This document shows, one piece after another, positions 7,731 to 14,718 of a stretch of 25,828 nt of DNA. The position numbers and the translations under genes were made by a program. The notes below the pieces were generated by a model. That model did not search any database and was not told the DNA's origin. It saw only the letters and a program-made list of their open reading frames with translations. The stretch's first letter is position 1. Each line of letters starts with the position of its first letter. Source of the stretch: CAZBYL01 sp964522805 (GTDB lineage: Bacteria; Synergistota; Synergistia; Synergistales; Synergistaceae); the NCBI GenBank assembly GCA_964522805.1, contig CAZFWP010000014.1, positions 1-25,828 on the forward strand, in the 5' to 3' direction.

Positions 7731-8489
7731 ATGAATACTAAAAAAATAATCCCCTGCCTTGATATGAAAGAGGGGCGTGTCGTAAAAGGAATCAAATTTG
7801 CCAACCTGCGTGATGCGGGCGACCCGGTGGAGTGTGCCAAAGCCTACCAAGCGGCAGGAGCGGACGAAATAGCTTTCCTTGATATCAGCGCCACTACCGA
7901 TGCGCGCAAAACGGCGGCGGCAGTGGTTGCGCGCGTTGCCAAAGCGGTGACAGTGCCCCTTATTGTCGGCGGCGGTATGAGGTCTGTTGAGGATATCCGT
8001 GACGTTCTCGACGCCGGAGCGGTAAAAGTTTCTCTTAACACCGCGGCGGTGCGAAACCCCCAACTTGTGAAGTCGGCGTCAGATATCTTTGGTAAGGAGC
8101 GGATAATTGTCGCCATCGATGCCAAACGCAAGGGCGACGGCTACTGGCAGGTCTGTACTGAAGGCGGCATGAAAGCGGAACGCCTCGATGTCGTTGGCTG
8201 GGCGGCTTTGGCTCAGCGGCTGGGAGCGGGAGAAATTTTGCTCACCAGCATTGATATGGACGGAACCAAGGGCGGCTATGACATTGAACTGACGGAGGCG
8301 GTCTCGTCCAGAATAGATATCCCCGTAACCGCTTCGGGCGGTGCAGGCTGTAAGGAGGATTTTTACAAAGCTCTGACAGCCGGCGGTGCTGCCGCTGCTC
8401 TGGCTGCCTCGCTCTTCCACTTTAAAGAGGTGGAAATAGCGGAGCTGAAAAAATATCTTGCGGACAAAGGCGTTGCTGTCTGCCTATAA
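7731..8489 (+). CDS. hisF: Imidazole glycerol phosphate synthase cyclase subunit HisF
   Basis: HisF uses ammonia and PRFAR to make imidazoleglycerol phosphate and AICAR. It is a 252-residue barrel with both catalytic aspartates, Asp11 (IPCLDMKEGRVVKG) and Asp130 (VAIDAKRKG). Phosphate-binding loops GGGMRSVEDI and ASGGAG are present, as is LLTSIDMDGTKGGYD. The residues that gate the ammonia tunnel in Thermotoga maritima HisF (Arg5, Glu46, Lys99, Glu167) line up with Lys5, Glu46, Lys99 and Glu168. This suggests it still works with the glutaminase HisH, although no hisH lies in this window. GGAGG at 7718-7722 sits eight bases before the ATG. It is the last gene of the run and is closed by the terminator at 8617-8656. 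A weak own promoter (TATAAA, 7705-7710) is possible. Confidence 0.93.
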   Translation: MNTKKIIPCLDMKEGRVVKGIKFANLRDAGDPVECAKAYQAAGADEIAFLDISATTDARKTAAAVVARVAKAVTVPLIVGGGMRSVEDIRDVLDAGAVKVSLNTAAVRNPQLVKSASDIFGKERIIVAIDAKRKGDGYWQVCTEGGMKAERLDVVGWAALAQRLGAGEILLTSIDMDGTKGGYDIELTEAVSSRIDIPVTASGGAGCKEDFYKALTAGGAAAALAASLFHFKEVEIAELKKYLADKGVAVCL

Positions 8490-8616
8490 GGGCGGTGCGC
8501 CAAGAATTTATCGCTTTTGCGCCGCCAGCTTTTAAAAAGGTGAGGATTGGGATATTGGCGGCGAAGGGGAAAATTCCTCTTCGCCCTCTGTTTTGAGCTT
8601 TCAAGAATACAGTAAG

Positions 8617-8656
8617 AAAACAAGAGCAGGTGCAAATAGCCCTGCTCTTGTTTTTT
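8617..8656. terminator. Bidirectional intrinsic terminator between hisF and hisD
   Basis: A perfect 14-bp stem pairs 8617-8630 with 8641-8654 around a 10-base loop, followed by T residues to 8656 on the plus strand and flanked by four T on the minus strand. It lies between convergent hisF and hisD. The rest of the 321-base interval 8490-8810 shows only a weaker GC-rich inverted repeat near 8490-8531 and no gene. Confidence 0.85.
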
Positions 8657-8810
8657 GAATATCTGCGAATTACCCGGCATAAAAAGCAGTTTCTGCGCTG
8701 TGAGACTGATTTTCTTCGCAGCTGTCCGCCGTCGGTTATCTGCGCCGCCCGCTGTGCCCTATGGTGCTTGAGGAGATTTTGCCATTAAAGATAAGCGGGG
8801 GCAGTGTTTT

Positions 8811-10076
8811 TTAACGGCCTTTGCGGATGGCGGCGGCTTTGGCGTGGGCGCTTAATCCTTCATATGCGGCCATGGTTTCGGCAATTGGAGCCAAAAGCGC
8901 CGCGCCTTCCGCCGTCACTCTCTGAAAGGTACAAACCTTGAGAAAGGTCATTACAGAGAGACCGCCGCTGTAGCGCGCCGCCTTCATTGTCGGCAGGGTG
9001 TGGTTAGTGCCGGCGGCGTAGTCGCCGAATACCTCAGCAGCACCTTCTCCGATAAAGAGCGAGCCGAAGTTGCGCAGCAGCGGCAAAATCGCCTCAGGGT
9101 CGGCGACATTTACTTCCAAATGTTCGGGAGCCAGGCTGTCGGCTCTCATTGCCGCCTCCTTTAGTGAGTCGGCGATGAGCACCATGCCGTTCTGCCGCCA
9201 AGAGAGGGAAGCAGTCTCTGCGGTATCAAGCTCCTTCAACTGTTTATCAATTTCGCGGCAGACGCTCTCCGCCAAAGAGGGCGAGTCGGTTATCAAAATG
9301 GCGGCGGCATCGCCGTCATGCTCTGACTGAGCCAGCATATCCGCTGCCACAATATCGGCGCGGGCGTTTTTATCGGCGATAACCAATACTTCGCTGGGGC
9401 CTGCGAGAAAATCTATCCCCACCTGCCCGTATACTTGCCTTTTGGCCTCGGTGACATACTTATTCCCCGGCCCGACAATCATCGAAACCGGTGCGATGCT
9501 CTCCGTTCCATAGGCGAAAGCGGCGATTGCCTGAGCGCCGCCTGCGGCGTAGACCTCGTCGGCTCCTGCTATCTTCAAAGCCGCCAAAGTAGCGGGATGC
9601 GGCATCGTGCTGCCTGCCATCGGCGGCACGGCGGCGCAGACGCGAGCTACGCCCGCGCATTTAGCCGGAATCACCAACATCAAAGCCGTGGAAAAAAGCG
9701 GGTGGCTGCCGCCGGGAATATAGCAGCAGCATGAATCTACGGGGATAATCTTCTGCCCGAGAAATACTCCGTCCATAGTCTCTGTCTCTTCGATTGAATG
9801 TAAACTTTGCTGCTGCATAAGGGCGAATTTTTTTATATTTGCCGCCGCTGCCTCCATCGCGCCGCGCAAAGCTGCGGGGAGGTTCTCATAGGCCTTTGTA
9901 AGCTCCTCCTGCGGTACGAGGAAGGTGCTTCCCGCTGCGCCGCCGAATTTTTGATTATAGTCGGAGACGGCGCTGTCTTTGTGCTGTCTCACATTTAAAA
10001 TAATTTCCGCAACTGTCTCCGTCAGCTTTCTGTCGTCAGCCGCAGTGCGCGGCTCTCTTGCCTTAAATACTCTCAT
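8811..10076 (-). CDS. hisD: Histidinol dehydrogenase HisD
   Basis: HisD is a zinc enzyme that oxidises histidinol to histidine with two NAD+. The 421-residue length is normal. Key family features are GPGNKYVTEAKRQVYG, GPSEVLVIAD, the zinc-binding AQSEHDGDA (Gln and His), the catalytic Glu-His pair in APEHLEVN, the third zinc ligand Asp in GDYAAGTNHTLPT, GGLSVMTFLK, and a late His in GLSAHAKAA matching the fourth ligand. An in-frame TTG at 10079 would add one residue. The ATG at 10076 is better placed behind GAGGTGA on the minus strand. The gene is inverted relative to hisZ-hisF and stands alone. Its promoter and a copy of the conserved his element lie just upstream, so it is probably co-regulated although not in the same transcript. 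Confidence 0.95.
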   Translation of the reverse strand: MRVFKAREPRTAADDRKLTETVAEIILNVRQHKDSAVSDYNQKFGGAAGSTFLVPQEELTKAYENLPAALRGAMEAAAANIKKFALMQQQSLHSIEETETMDGVFLGQKIIPVDSCCCYIPGGSHPLFSTALMLVIPAKCAGVARVCAAVPPMAGSTMPHPATLAALKIAGADEVYAAGGAQAIAAFAYGTESIAPVSMIVGPGNKYVTEAKRQVYGQVGIDFLAGPSEVLVIADKNARADIVAADMLAQSEHDGDAAAILITDSPSLAESVCREIDKQLKELDTAETASLSWRQNGMVLIADSLKEAAMRADSLAPEHLEVNVADPEAILPLLRNFGSLFIGEGAAEVFGDYAAGTNHTLPTMKAARYSGGLSVMTFLKVCTFQRVTAEGAALLAPIAETMAAYEGLSAHAKAAAIRKGR

Positions 10077-10094
10077 CAAGTCACCTCATATTAT

Positions 10095-10127
10095 GCTGTC
10101 ATTTCATCTAGCTAAAATAGCATTAGA
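10095..10127. promoter_or_regulatory. Conserved his element, candidate operator (hisD copy)
   Basis: This is the partner of the element at 3774-3803, with three extra bases between TAAA and GCATTAGA. It begins about 19 bases upstream of the hisD ATG and covers the predicted -10 box of hisD, where a bound repressor would block transcription. GCTGTCATTT (10095-10104) recurs as GCTGTCAATT at 10135-10144, flanking the palindrome. Both element copies read the same way on the plus strand. Confidence 0.5.
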
Positions 10128-10142
10128 ATATCAAGCTGTCAA
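10114..10142 (-). promoter_or_regulatory. Predicted hisD promoter
   Basis: On the minus strand a perfect TTGACA (10142-10137) is followed by 17 bases and TATTTT (10119-10114). Transcription would start about 30 bases before the hisD start codon. The -10 box lies within the conserved his element, which supports repressor control. Confidence 0.65.
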
Positions 10143-10163
10143 TTTGAGAAGAGCGGGAAAGCC

Positions 10164-10205
10164 CAAGCGCATCGCTAAATACGCGCGAATAAAGTGATGC
10201 GTTTG
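10164..10205. repeat. Imperfect 13-bp inverted repeat upstream of hisD
   Basis: Positions 10164-10176 pair with 10193-10205, with two G-U wobbles if transcribed from the plus strand. No T run follows. No gene is visible in 10077-10341; the rest holds the hisD control region and the terminator of the amidohydrolase operon. Its role is unknown. Confidence 0.35.
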
Positions 10206-10294
10206 CTGTTCGCCCTTGTCTTTGTCGTATCGGGGACGAAGGTTTGGCAGCATATGAGCCTGCAAATTCAGAGTTTTACCCTTTCGGCGCAGGG

Positions 10295-10325
10295 TAAAAA
10301 AAGACGCCCCCGAAGGGGCGTCTTT
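10295..10325 (-). terminator. Intrinsic terminator of the amidohydrolase operon
   Basis: An 11-bp perfect stem pairs 10300-10310 with 10315-10325. On the minus strand the loop reads TTCG closed by C-G pairs, a very stable tetraloop, and is followed by a run of T (complement of the A run at 10296-10302). It begins 17 bases past the stop codon of the last gene. A further 8-bp inverted repeat (10274-10281 with 10292-10299) lies right behind it. Confidence 0.9.
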
Positions 10326-10341
10326 ATCTGTGTCCTGCTAT

Positions 10342-11526
10342 TTAAGCAAGCTCTTTTAGCATATCCACGGCGAACTGGGCAGCTACCGCCGCGCCGCGGT
10401 GAAGAATATCTTCATCCACTGTATAGCACTCGTGGTGGTTGGATTTTTCCGAGCCCGGCACTTCTTTGCTGCGTCCTCCGAGGAAGGCGTAGACGGAGGG
10501 AGCTTTTTCCATCAGATAGGCGAAATCCTCCGAGCCGGTGAGTTTTTCCATTGAGCCGAGGAAGTCTTTACCGTAGAGTTTTTCCGCCGAATTGCGGGCA
10601 ACATTAACAACAGCCGCATTACTGTTGATAACTGCACCGGTGAGATAGCTGTACTCAAGCTCTGCCTCGCAGCCGTAGCCGCGGCAGACATCTGAGGCCG
10701 TCTGTCTGATAAGCTCCTCTATTTCAAAACGGAACTTGGGGTCGAAGGTGCGCACTGTGCCGTCCATCGCCACTTTGTCGGCGATAATGTTAAACCTCTG
10801 CCCGCCTTCAAAGGTGCCGAGAGTGAGCACAAGGGCGTTCAAAGGGTTATTGCGGCGGCTGACAATCGTTTGCAGGGCCATAATCACTGCGGAGGCGGCG
10901 ACAATGGCGTCGTGCCCCAGGTGGGGCGCGGAACCGTGGCTTGCCTCCCCGCGGACCGTCAGGGTAAAAATATCCGCTGAAGCCATACGCTCACCGTGAT
11001 CAATGCTTATTTTGCCCGAGTCCAGCTGTCCCCATACGTGCGTGCCAAAAGCGGCGCTCACACCGTCCATCACACCGCGTTCCACCGCCGCTTTTGCTCC
11101 TTGAGCCAGCTCTTCCGAGGGTTGGAAGAAGAACTTCACCTTGCCGTGGAGGTCCTCTTTCATATCGCAGAGAATTTTAGCGGCTCCGAGCAGCATGGCG
11201 ATGTGGCTGTCATGGCCGCAGGCGTGCATCTTCCCTTCATTTTGCGAAGCGAAGGGCAGCCCGCTCTTCTCAGAGACAGGCAGAGCGTCGATGTCGGCGC
11301 GCAGCAGCACGGTAGCCCCCGGATGCGCTCCTTCCAAAACCGCGCAGCAACCGTAGATGCCGTCAAAGGCTTGCGGTTTGAGACCAAGGGCCTCAAGCTC
11401 TTTCGTGATACTTTTGGTTGTCTCTTCCTCATGTAGCGGCAGTTCCGGATACATATGGAAGAAACGCCTTTTTTCTATAATATATTCATTGTATTTTTCG
11501 GCCAGTGCCTTTATTTTTTCACTCAT
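10342..11526 (-). CDS. M20 family metallo-amidohydrolase (M20D, HipO/ILL-like), copy 1
   Basis: This 394-residue cytoplasmic hydrolase belongs to the M20D group, whose members split N-acylated amino acids (hippurate, N-acetyl-aminoadipate, indole-acetyl conjugates) or dipeptides using two metal ions. The metal-site motifs are visible: RADIDALPV, HACGHDSHIAML, PSEELAQGA with the catalytic and bridging Glu pair, and HVWG. The dimerisation domain begins near GEASHGSAPHLGHDAIVA, and the late metal His region is TGSEDFAYLMEK. It is a close paralogue of the gene immediately upstream, with the same length and colinear motifs, so a tandem duplication is likely. The start overlaps the upstream stop by four bases (ATGA). 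The real substrate cannot be named from sequence. Confidence 0.9.
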   Translation of the reverse strand: MSEKIKALAEKYNEYIIEKRRFFHMYPELPLHEEETTKSITKELEALGLKPQAFDGIYGCCAVLEGAHPGATVLLRADIDALPVSEKSGLPFASQNEGKMHACGHDSHIAMLLGAAKILCDMKEDLHGKVKFFFQPSEELAQGAKAAVERGVMDGVSAAFGTHVWGQLDSGKISIDHGERMASADIFTLTVRGEASHGSAPHLGHDAIVAASAVIMALQTIVSRRNNPLNALVLTLGTFEGGQRFNIIADKVAMDGTVRTFDPKFRFEIEELIRQTASDVCRGYGCEAELEYSYLTGAVINSNAAVVNVARNSAEKLYGKDFLGSMEKLTGSEDFAYLMEKAPSVYAFLGGRSKEVPGSEKSNHHECYTVDEDILHRGAAVAAQFAVDMLKELA

Positions 11527-12707
11527 GACTCGCTCTTTTCTGCCAGGAAATCTGCGGCGAACTGTGCATAGAGGGCGGCACCGCGGTGCAGGGCGTCCTC
11601 GTCTACCGTAAACTTATCGCTGTGGTTGGAGTAGGTGATTTTCTGCTCACGGTTCAACGCGCCGATGAAGCCGTAAAAGCCGGGAACCTTCTCCATAAAG
11701 TAGGCGAAGTCTTCCGAGCCGGTGAGACGCGGCATATCGGTGAGAATTTCCTCCCCATATAGTTTGACCGCAGCCGTGCGGGCGATGCGGTTCAGATCCT
11801 CATGCTCGTTGATGATAGGCCCGGGGAAGCGGTCGTACTGTAATTCCGCGGTGCAGCCCAATGCCTCCGCCGTATTGGTGATGATGCGCTCCAGTTTTTT
11901 ATCAATCTCCGCGCGCAGTTCGCGTGAGTAGGTACGTACCGTACCCTCCAGCACTGTTTCGTTGGCGATGATGTTAAAACGCTGTCCTCCGTGAACTGTG
12001 CCGATGGATACCACCAAAGTATTAAGCGGGTCATTGACGCGGCTGGCGAAGGTCTGCAAATTCATCACAATGGAGGCGGCGGCGACAATGGCGTCATGTC
12101 CAAGGTGCGGGGCAGAACCATGTGAGGTTGTGCCTCTTACGGTAATTTTAAAATTGTCGCAGGAGGCCATGCGCCCGCCGGCTTCCAAATTCATCAGCGG
12201 TGCGTCAAGAGTGCCCCAAATGTGCATGCCGAAGATTGCCGAAACACCGTCAAGCACATTTTGCTTCACATAATACTCTGCGCCGTGGCAGGATTCCTCC
12301 GCAGACTGAAAGAGCAGCTTCACTGTGCCTTTCAGTTCGGACTTCATCTCAGCTAGAATTTTAGCAGCTCCCAGCAGCATGGAAATATGTGCGTCATGGC
12401 CGCAGGCGTGCATACAGCCTTCGTTCTCGGAAGCGAAGGGCAGCCCGGTCTTTTCAATGCTAGGCAGAGCGTCGATGTCGGCGCGCAGCATCACGGTAGC
12501 TCCCGCAGCACCGCCTTTAATGGTGCCTACAAGACCGTAGTAATCGGGAAAAGTCTGCACTTCTATCCCCAAGGACTCAAGCTCCCTCTTAATCGCGGCG
12601 GTCGTATTTTTCTCCTCGAAAGAAAGCTCCGGAAAACGGTGAAAATAACGGCGCTGCCCCACAATATATTCGCGGTCTCTCTCCGCCATTTCCTTAATAT
12701 TCAACAA
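11523..12707 (-). CDS. M20 family metallo-amidohydrolase (M20D, HipO/ILL-like), copy 2
   Basis: This is the second M20D amidohydrolase, also 394 residues. It has RADIDALPS, HACGHDAHISML, SAEESCHGAEYY, HIWGTLDAP, the dimerisation-domain segment TSHGSAPHLGHDAIVAA, and TGSEDFAYFMEK. Identity to its neighbour is high in the dimerisation domain. The start codon is TTG: GGAGG on the minus strand (12717-12713) lies five bases before it, the first ATG is too far from that site, and the N-terminus from TTG aligns with copy 1 (IKxxAExxxEYI). It sits 15 bases after the carrier gene, so the three genes probably form one transcript. The paralogues may differ in acyl or amino-acid preference; this is inference. 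Confidence 0.9.
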   Translation of the reverse strand: MLNIKEMAERDREYIVGQRRYFHRFPELSFEEKNTTAAIKRELESLGIEVQTFPDYYGLVGTIKGGAAGATVMLRADIDALPSIEKTGLPFASENEGCMHACGHDAHISMLLGAAKILAEMKSELKGTVKLLFQSAEESCHGAEYYVKQNVLDGVSAIFGMHIWGTLDAPLMNLEAGGRMASCDNFKITVRGTTSHGSAPHLGHDAIVAAASIVMNLQTFASRVNDPLNTLVVSIGTVHGGQRFNIIANETVLEGTVRTYSRELRAEIDKKLERIITNTAEALGCTAELQYDRFPGPIINEHEDLNRIARTAAVKLYGEEILTDMPRLTGSEDFAYFMEKVPGFYGFIGALNREQKITYSNHSDKFTVDEDALHRGAALYAQFAADFLAEKSES

Positions 12708-12722
12708 GATCGCCTCCGATTT

Positions 12723-13919
12723 TTAAAGAAGTCCCACAAAAATACCGGCGATGATTACGGACGTAATCGTGACGGTGACAAATCCTCCGACAATCATCTG
12801 CGGCAGCATGGCCTTCATCAAATATTCGTGCTCTTCCTTTGTCTCCGCGAGAGCCTTAACTGATTCTTCCGTTAAAATATAGTTAGGCGGGAAGCCGTAA
12901 AGAGCGGTTAGTGAGGTGGCGAAAGCCATCTCCCAGCTTACTTTGAGGAGGCGTCCGGCGATAATGGAAAGCACCGCCATTCCAAAGACGCCGACAGCGA
13001 TGATGATAAGCATTGGCCCGATGCACTCCATCAGCATATCAGGAGTGGCGTCCTTCAGCCCCGCAAAGACAAAAATCATCAGCACATACATTAAAAAGCC
13101 ATAAGATCCGGCTTTACGCAGGGCATCTCTTTCCAAAAAGCCCAGCTCTGTGAGAACAATGCCGAAAAGCAGCGCCAGTACTGCCATGTTTATACCGGTA
13201 AGCTTTGCCGCCATGCTTGCCAAATAGGCAGAGAACATCAGCTTTGCCAAAATCAAAGCGGTAGTGCTGTATTTTTCCGGAATCTCGGGGAAGATGCGCA
13301 TCTTGCCGCTTATCGCTGCGTCTGCCGCGCCTTCTTTCATCTCCGTATTTGCCTCGGATTCCCCTTTCATTTCACCGCGGCGATACGACGCAAGCAGGCG
13401 CCGGCCTTCAAGCTTAAGGCAGATGGCGGTAAGGGGATAGCCGACAAATCCCTGCACGGCGTACATGGCTATTGCCAGCACTGCGGCTGTGATCAGACCT
13501 TTTTCCATTGCCGCGGTCTGCATCATTGTAGCTGCGACGATACCTCCGGTAAGGGGCGGCAGTCCGGCGATGACATACTCGCGTCCTACGATGGGAATAC
13601 ATACGAACCAGCAAAGAGCAACCATGCCGACCAAGCCGGAGAGGGTGATGCAAATAATCTTCCACTGTTCAAGCAGCTGCTTGATGGAGATTATTGTTCC
13701 CATGTGAGTAAGGCAAAGCATAATGACTAAAACTCCGCCGAGCGGAGCTCCCATGCCTGCTAGGGCGACAATATCCTTGGGGAAGAATGTCCAATAGCCA
13801 ACCAGAAAAAGCGATGCGATAACAAAAACTGAAGGAATCCAAGCTTTTGTCTTTGTACTTACGAACTCGCCGATGTAGTAGACGATCGCCAGTACCAAAA
13901 ATGCAGTGATGCTCGTCAT
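12723..13919 (-). CDS. Predicted multi-pass membrane carrier, family uncertain
   Basis: This 398-residue protein has about 11-12 hydrophobic segments in two halves joined by a hydrophilic loop (about 175-215) rich in Glu, Lys and Arg. Two glycine- or proline-rich stretches, GLPPLTGGIVAATMM (about 125-140) and TSLTALYGFPPNYIL (about 338-352), lie at similar places in each half and could be re-entrant loops, as in sodium-coupled carriers such as the GltS (ESS) type. I cannot place it in a named family. Its position as first gene of an operon with two amidohydrolases suggests uptake of their substrate (N-acyl amino acids or peptides) or export of a product. GGAGGAG lies just before the ATG on the minus strand. 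The membrane-carrier call is good; substrate and family are open. Confidence 0.7.
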   Translation of the reverse strand: MTSITAFLVLAIVYYIGEFVSTKTKAWIPSVFVIASLFLVGYWTFFPKDIVALAGMGAPLGGVLVIMLCLTHMGTIISIKQLLEQWKIICITLSGLVGMVALCWFVCIPIVGREYVIAGLPPLTGGIVAATMMQTAAMEKGLITAAVLAIAMYAVQGFVGYPLTAICLKLEGRRLLASYRRGEMKGESEANTEMKEGAADAAISGKMRIFPEIPEKYSTTALILAKLMFSAYLASMAAKLTGINMAVLALLFGIVLTELGFLERDALRKAGSYGFLMYVLMIFVFAGLKDATPDMLMECIGPMLIIIAVGVFGMAVLSIIAGRLLKVSWEMAFATSLTALYGFPPNYILTEESVKALAETKEEHEYLMKAMLPQMIVGGFVTVTITSVIIAGIFVGLL

Positions 13920-13966
13920 ATAAATCTCCTCCTCATTAAATTGTCCGCCCGTAAAGCGGTTGGCTT

Positions 13967-13995
13967 ATTCTACCGTTTTGATTTATTACTGTAAA
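13967..13995 (-). promoter_or_regulatory. Predicted promoter of the carrier/amidohydrolase operon
   Basis: On the minus strand TTTACA (13995-13990), 17 bases, then TAGAAT (13972-13967). Each box is one base from consensus. The transcript would start about 40 bases before the carrier ATG. The very AT-rich stretch to the right (to about 14225) could act as an UP element. Confidence 0.6.
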
Positions 13996-14718
13996 CCAAT
14001 GCCCTAATATCAGTAGAAATTTAAGCAAAATAGAAGTATGTATTAAAAAATACATGATAATTATAAAATATCATTAAAAACATATTATAAAAAATAAAGT
14101 CTTTATAGACGGATAAATAATAAAAAACAAAATAGTCTTTGAAAAAAGAAGCAAAATTTTTACAGACAAAGTAATTTACGTCGAATTTCTTTATTTACAA
14201 ATAAAAATTAATTTTAAGTAACGGCCTATATAAGTTTCTGCCGCTGTATCTTAGGTGATACACGGCAGCGCAGCACGGCTTAGTTATGGCAGAATTTGCC
14301 TGTTTAAGCGGCTGCGTCTCACAGCTTTTGGCGGAAGCGAGGGCTGCTTTCCTTCACTTGACAAACGACGAGTAAAGTGTAATAGTTATCAACCGTACGC
14401 AAAAGCATAATTTGCGGGCGAATATTTACTCGGAAGGCGGGTGGCAGAACGGTGAAGTATACATGATGCGTTATTAATAACATAATGCACGGGATGCATT
14501 GCCGATTTGCCGTTGAGTGTGAGATCAGCTCCTGCTGTATCATGCCGTCTGCCGAAGGCTCTTCTCTGAACTAATACCCTTTTAGGACAAAACTTCACGG
14601 CTCTTCCAAGCTCCCACCGAACGCCATTGGCTCTTCGGTCATTTGTCGTGTCTGCTCACCGCTTTTTTGCCGGTCGGCTGTCATTGTTATTTTCATCTAT
14701 TGTGAAGGAGAGATTTTT
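13996..14718. other. Long intergenic region between the carrier operon and pstS
   Basis: No gene is convincing in these 723 bases. The stretch 13996-14225 is strikingly AT-rich, unlike its surroundings. CTGCCGCTGTATC (14238-14250) and GATACACGGCAG (14257-14268) form a hairpin with one bulged base and a TTAGGT loop. TTGACA (14358-14363), 16 bases, then TAATAG (14380-14385) is a possible pst promoter with a leader of about 330 bases. CTGTCAT at 14678-14684 is followed by the partial match TTTTCAT, a weak echo of a Pho box but badly placed. Confidence 0.45.

Noticed and set aside
14678..14696. Pho-box-like CTGTCAT plus TTTTCAT before pstS
   Set aside because: Only one good half, spacing does not match the 11-base period, and it lies about 25-40 bases from the start codon, too close for an activator site.
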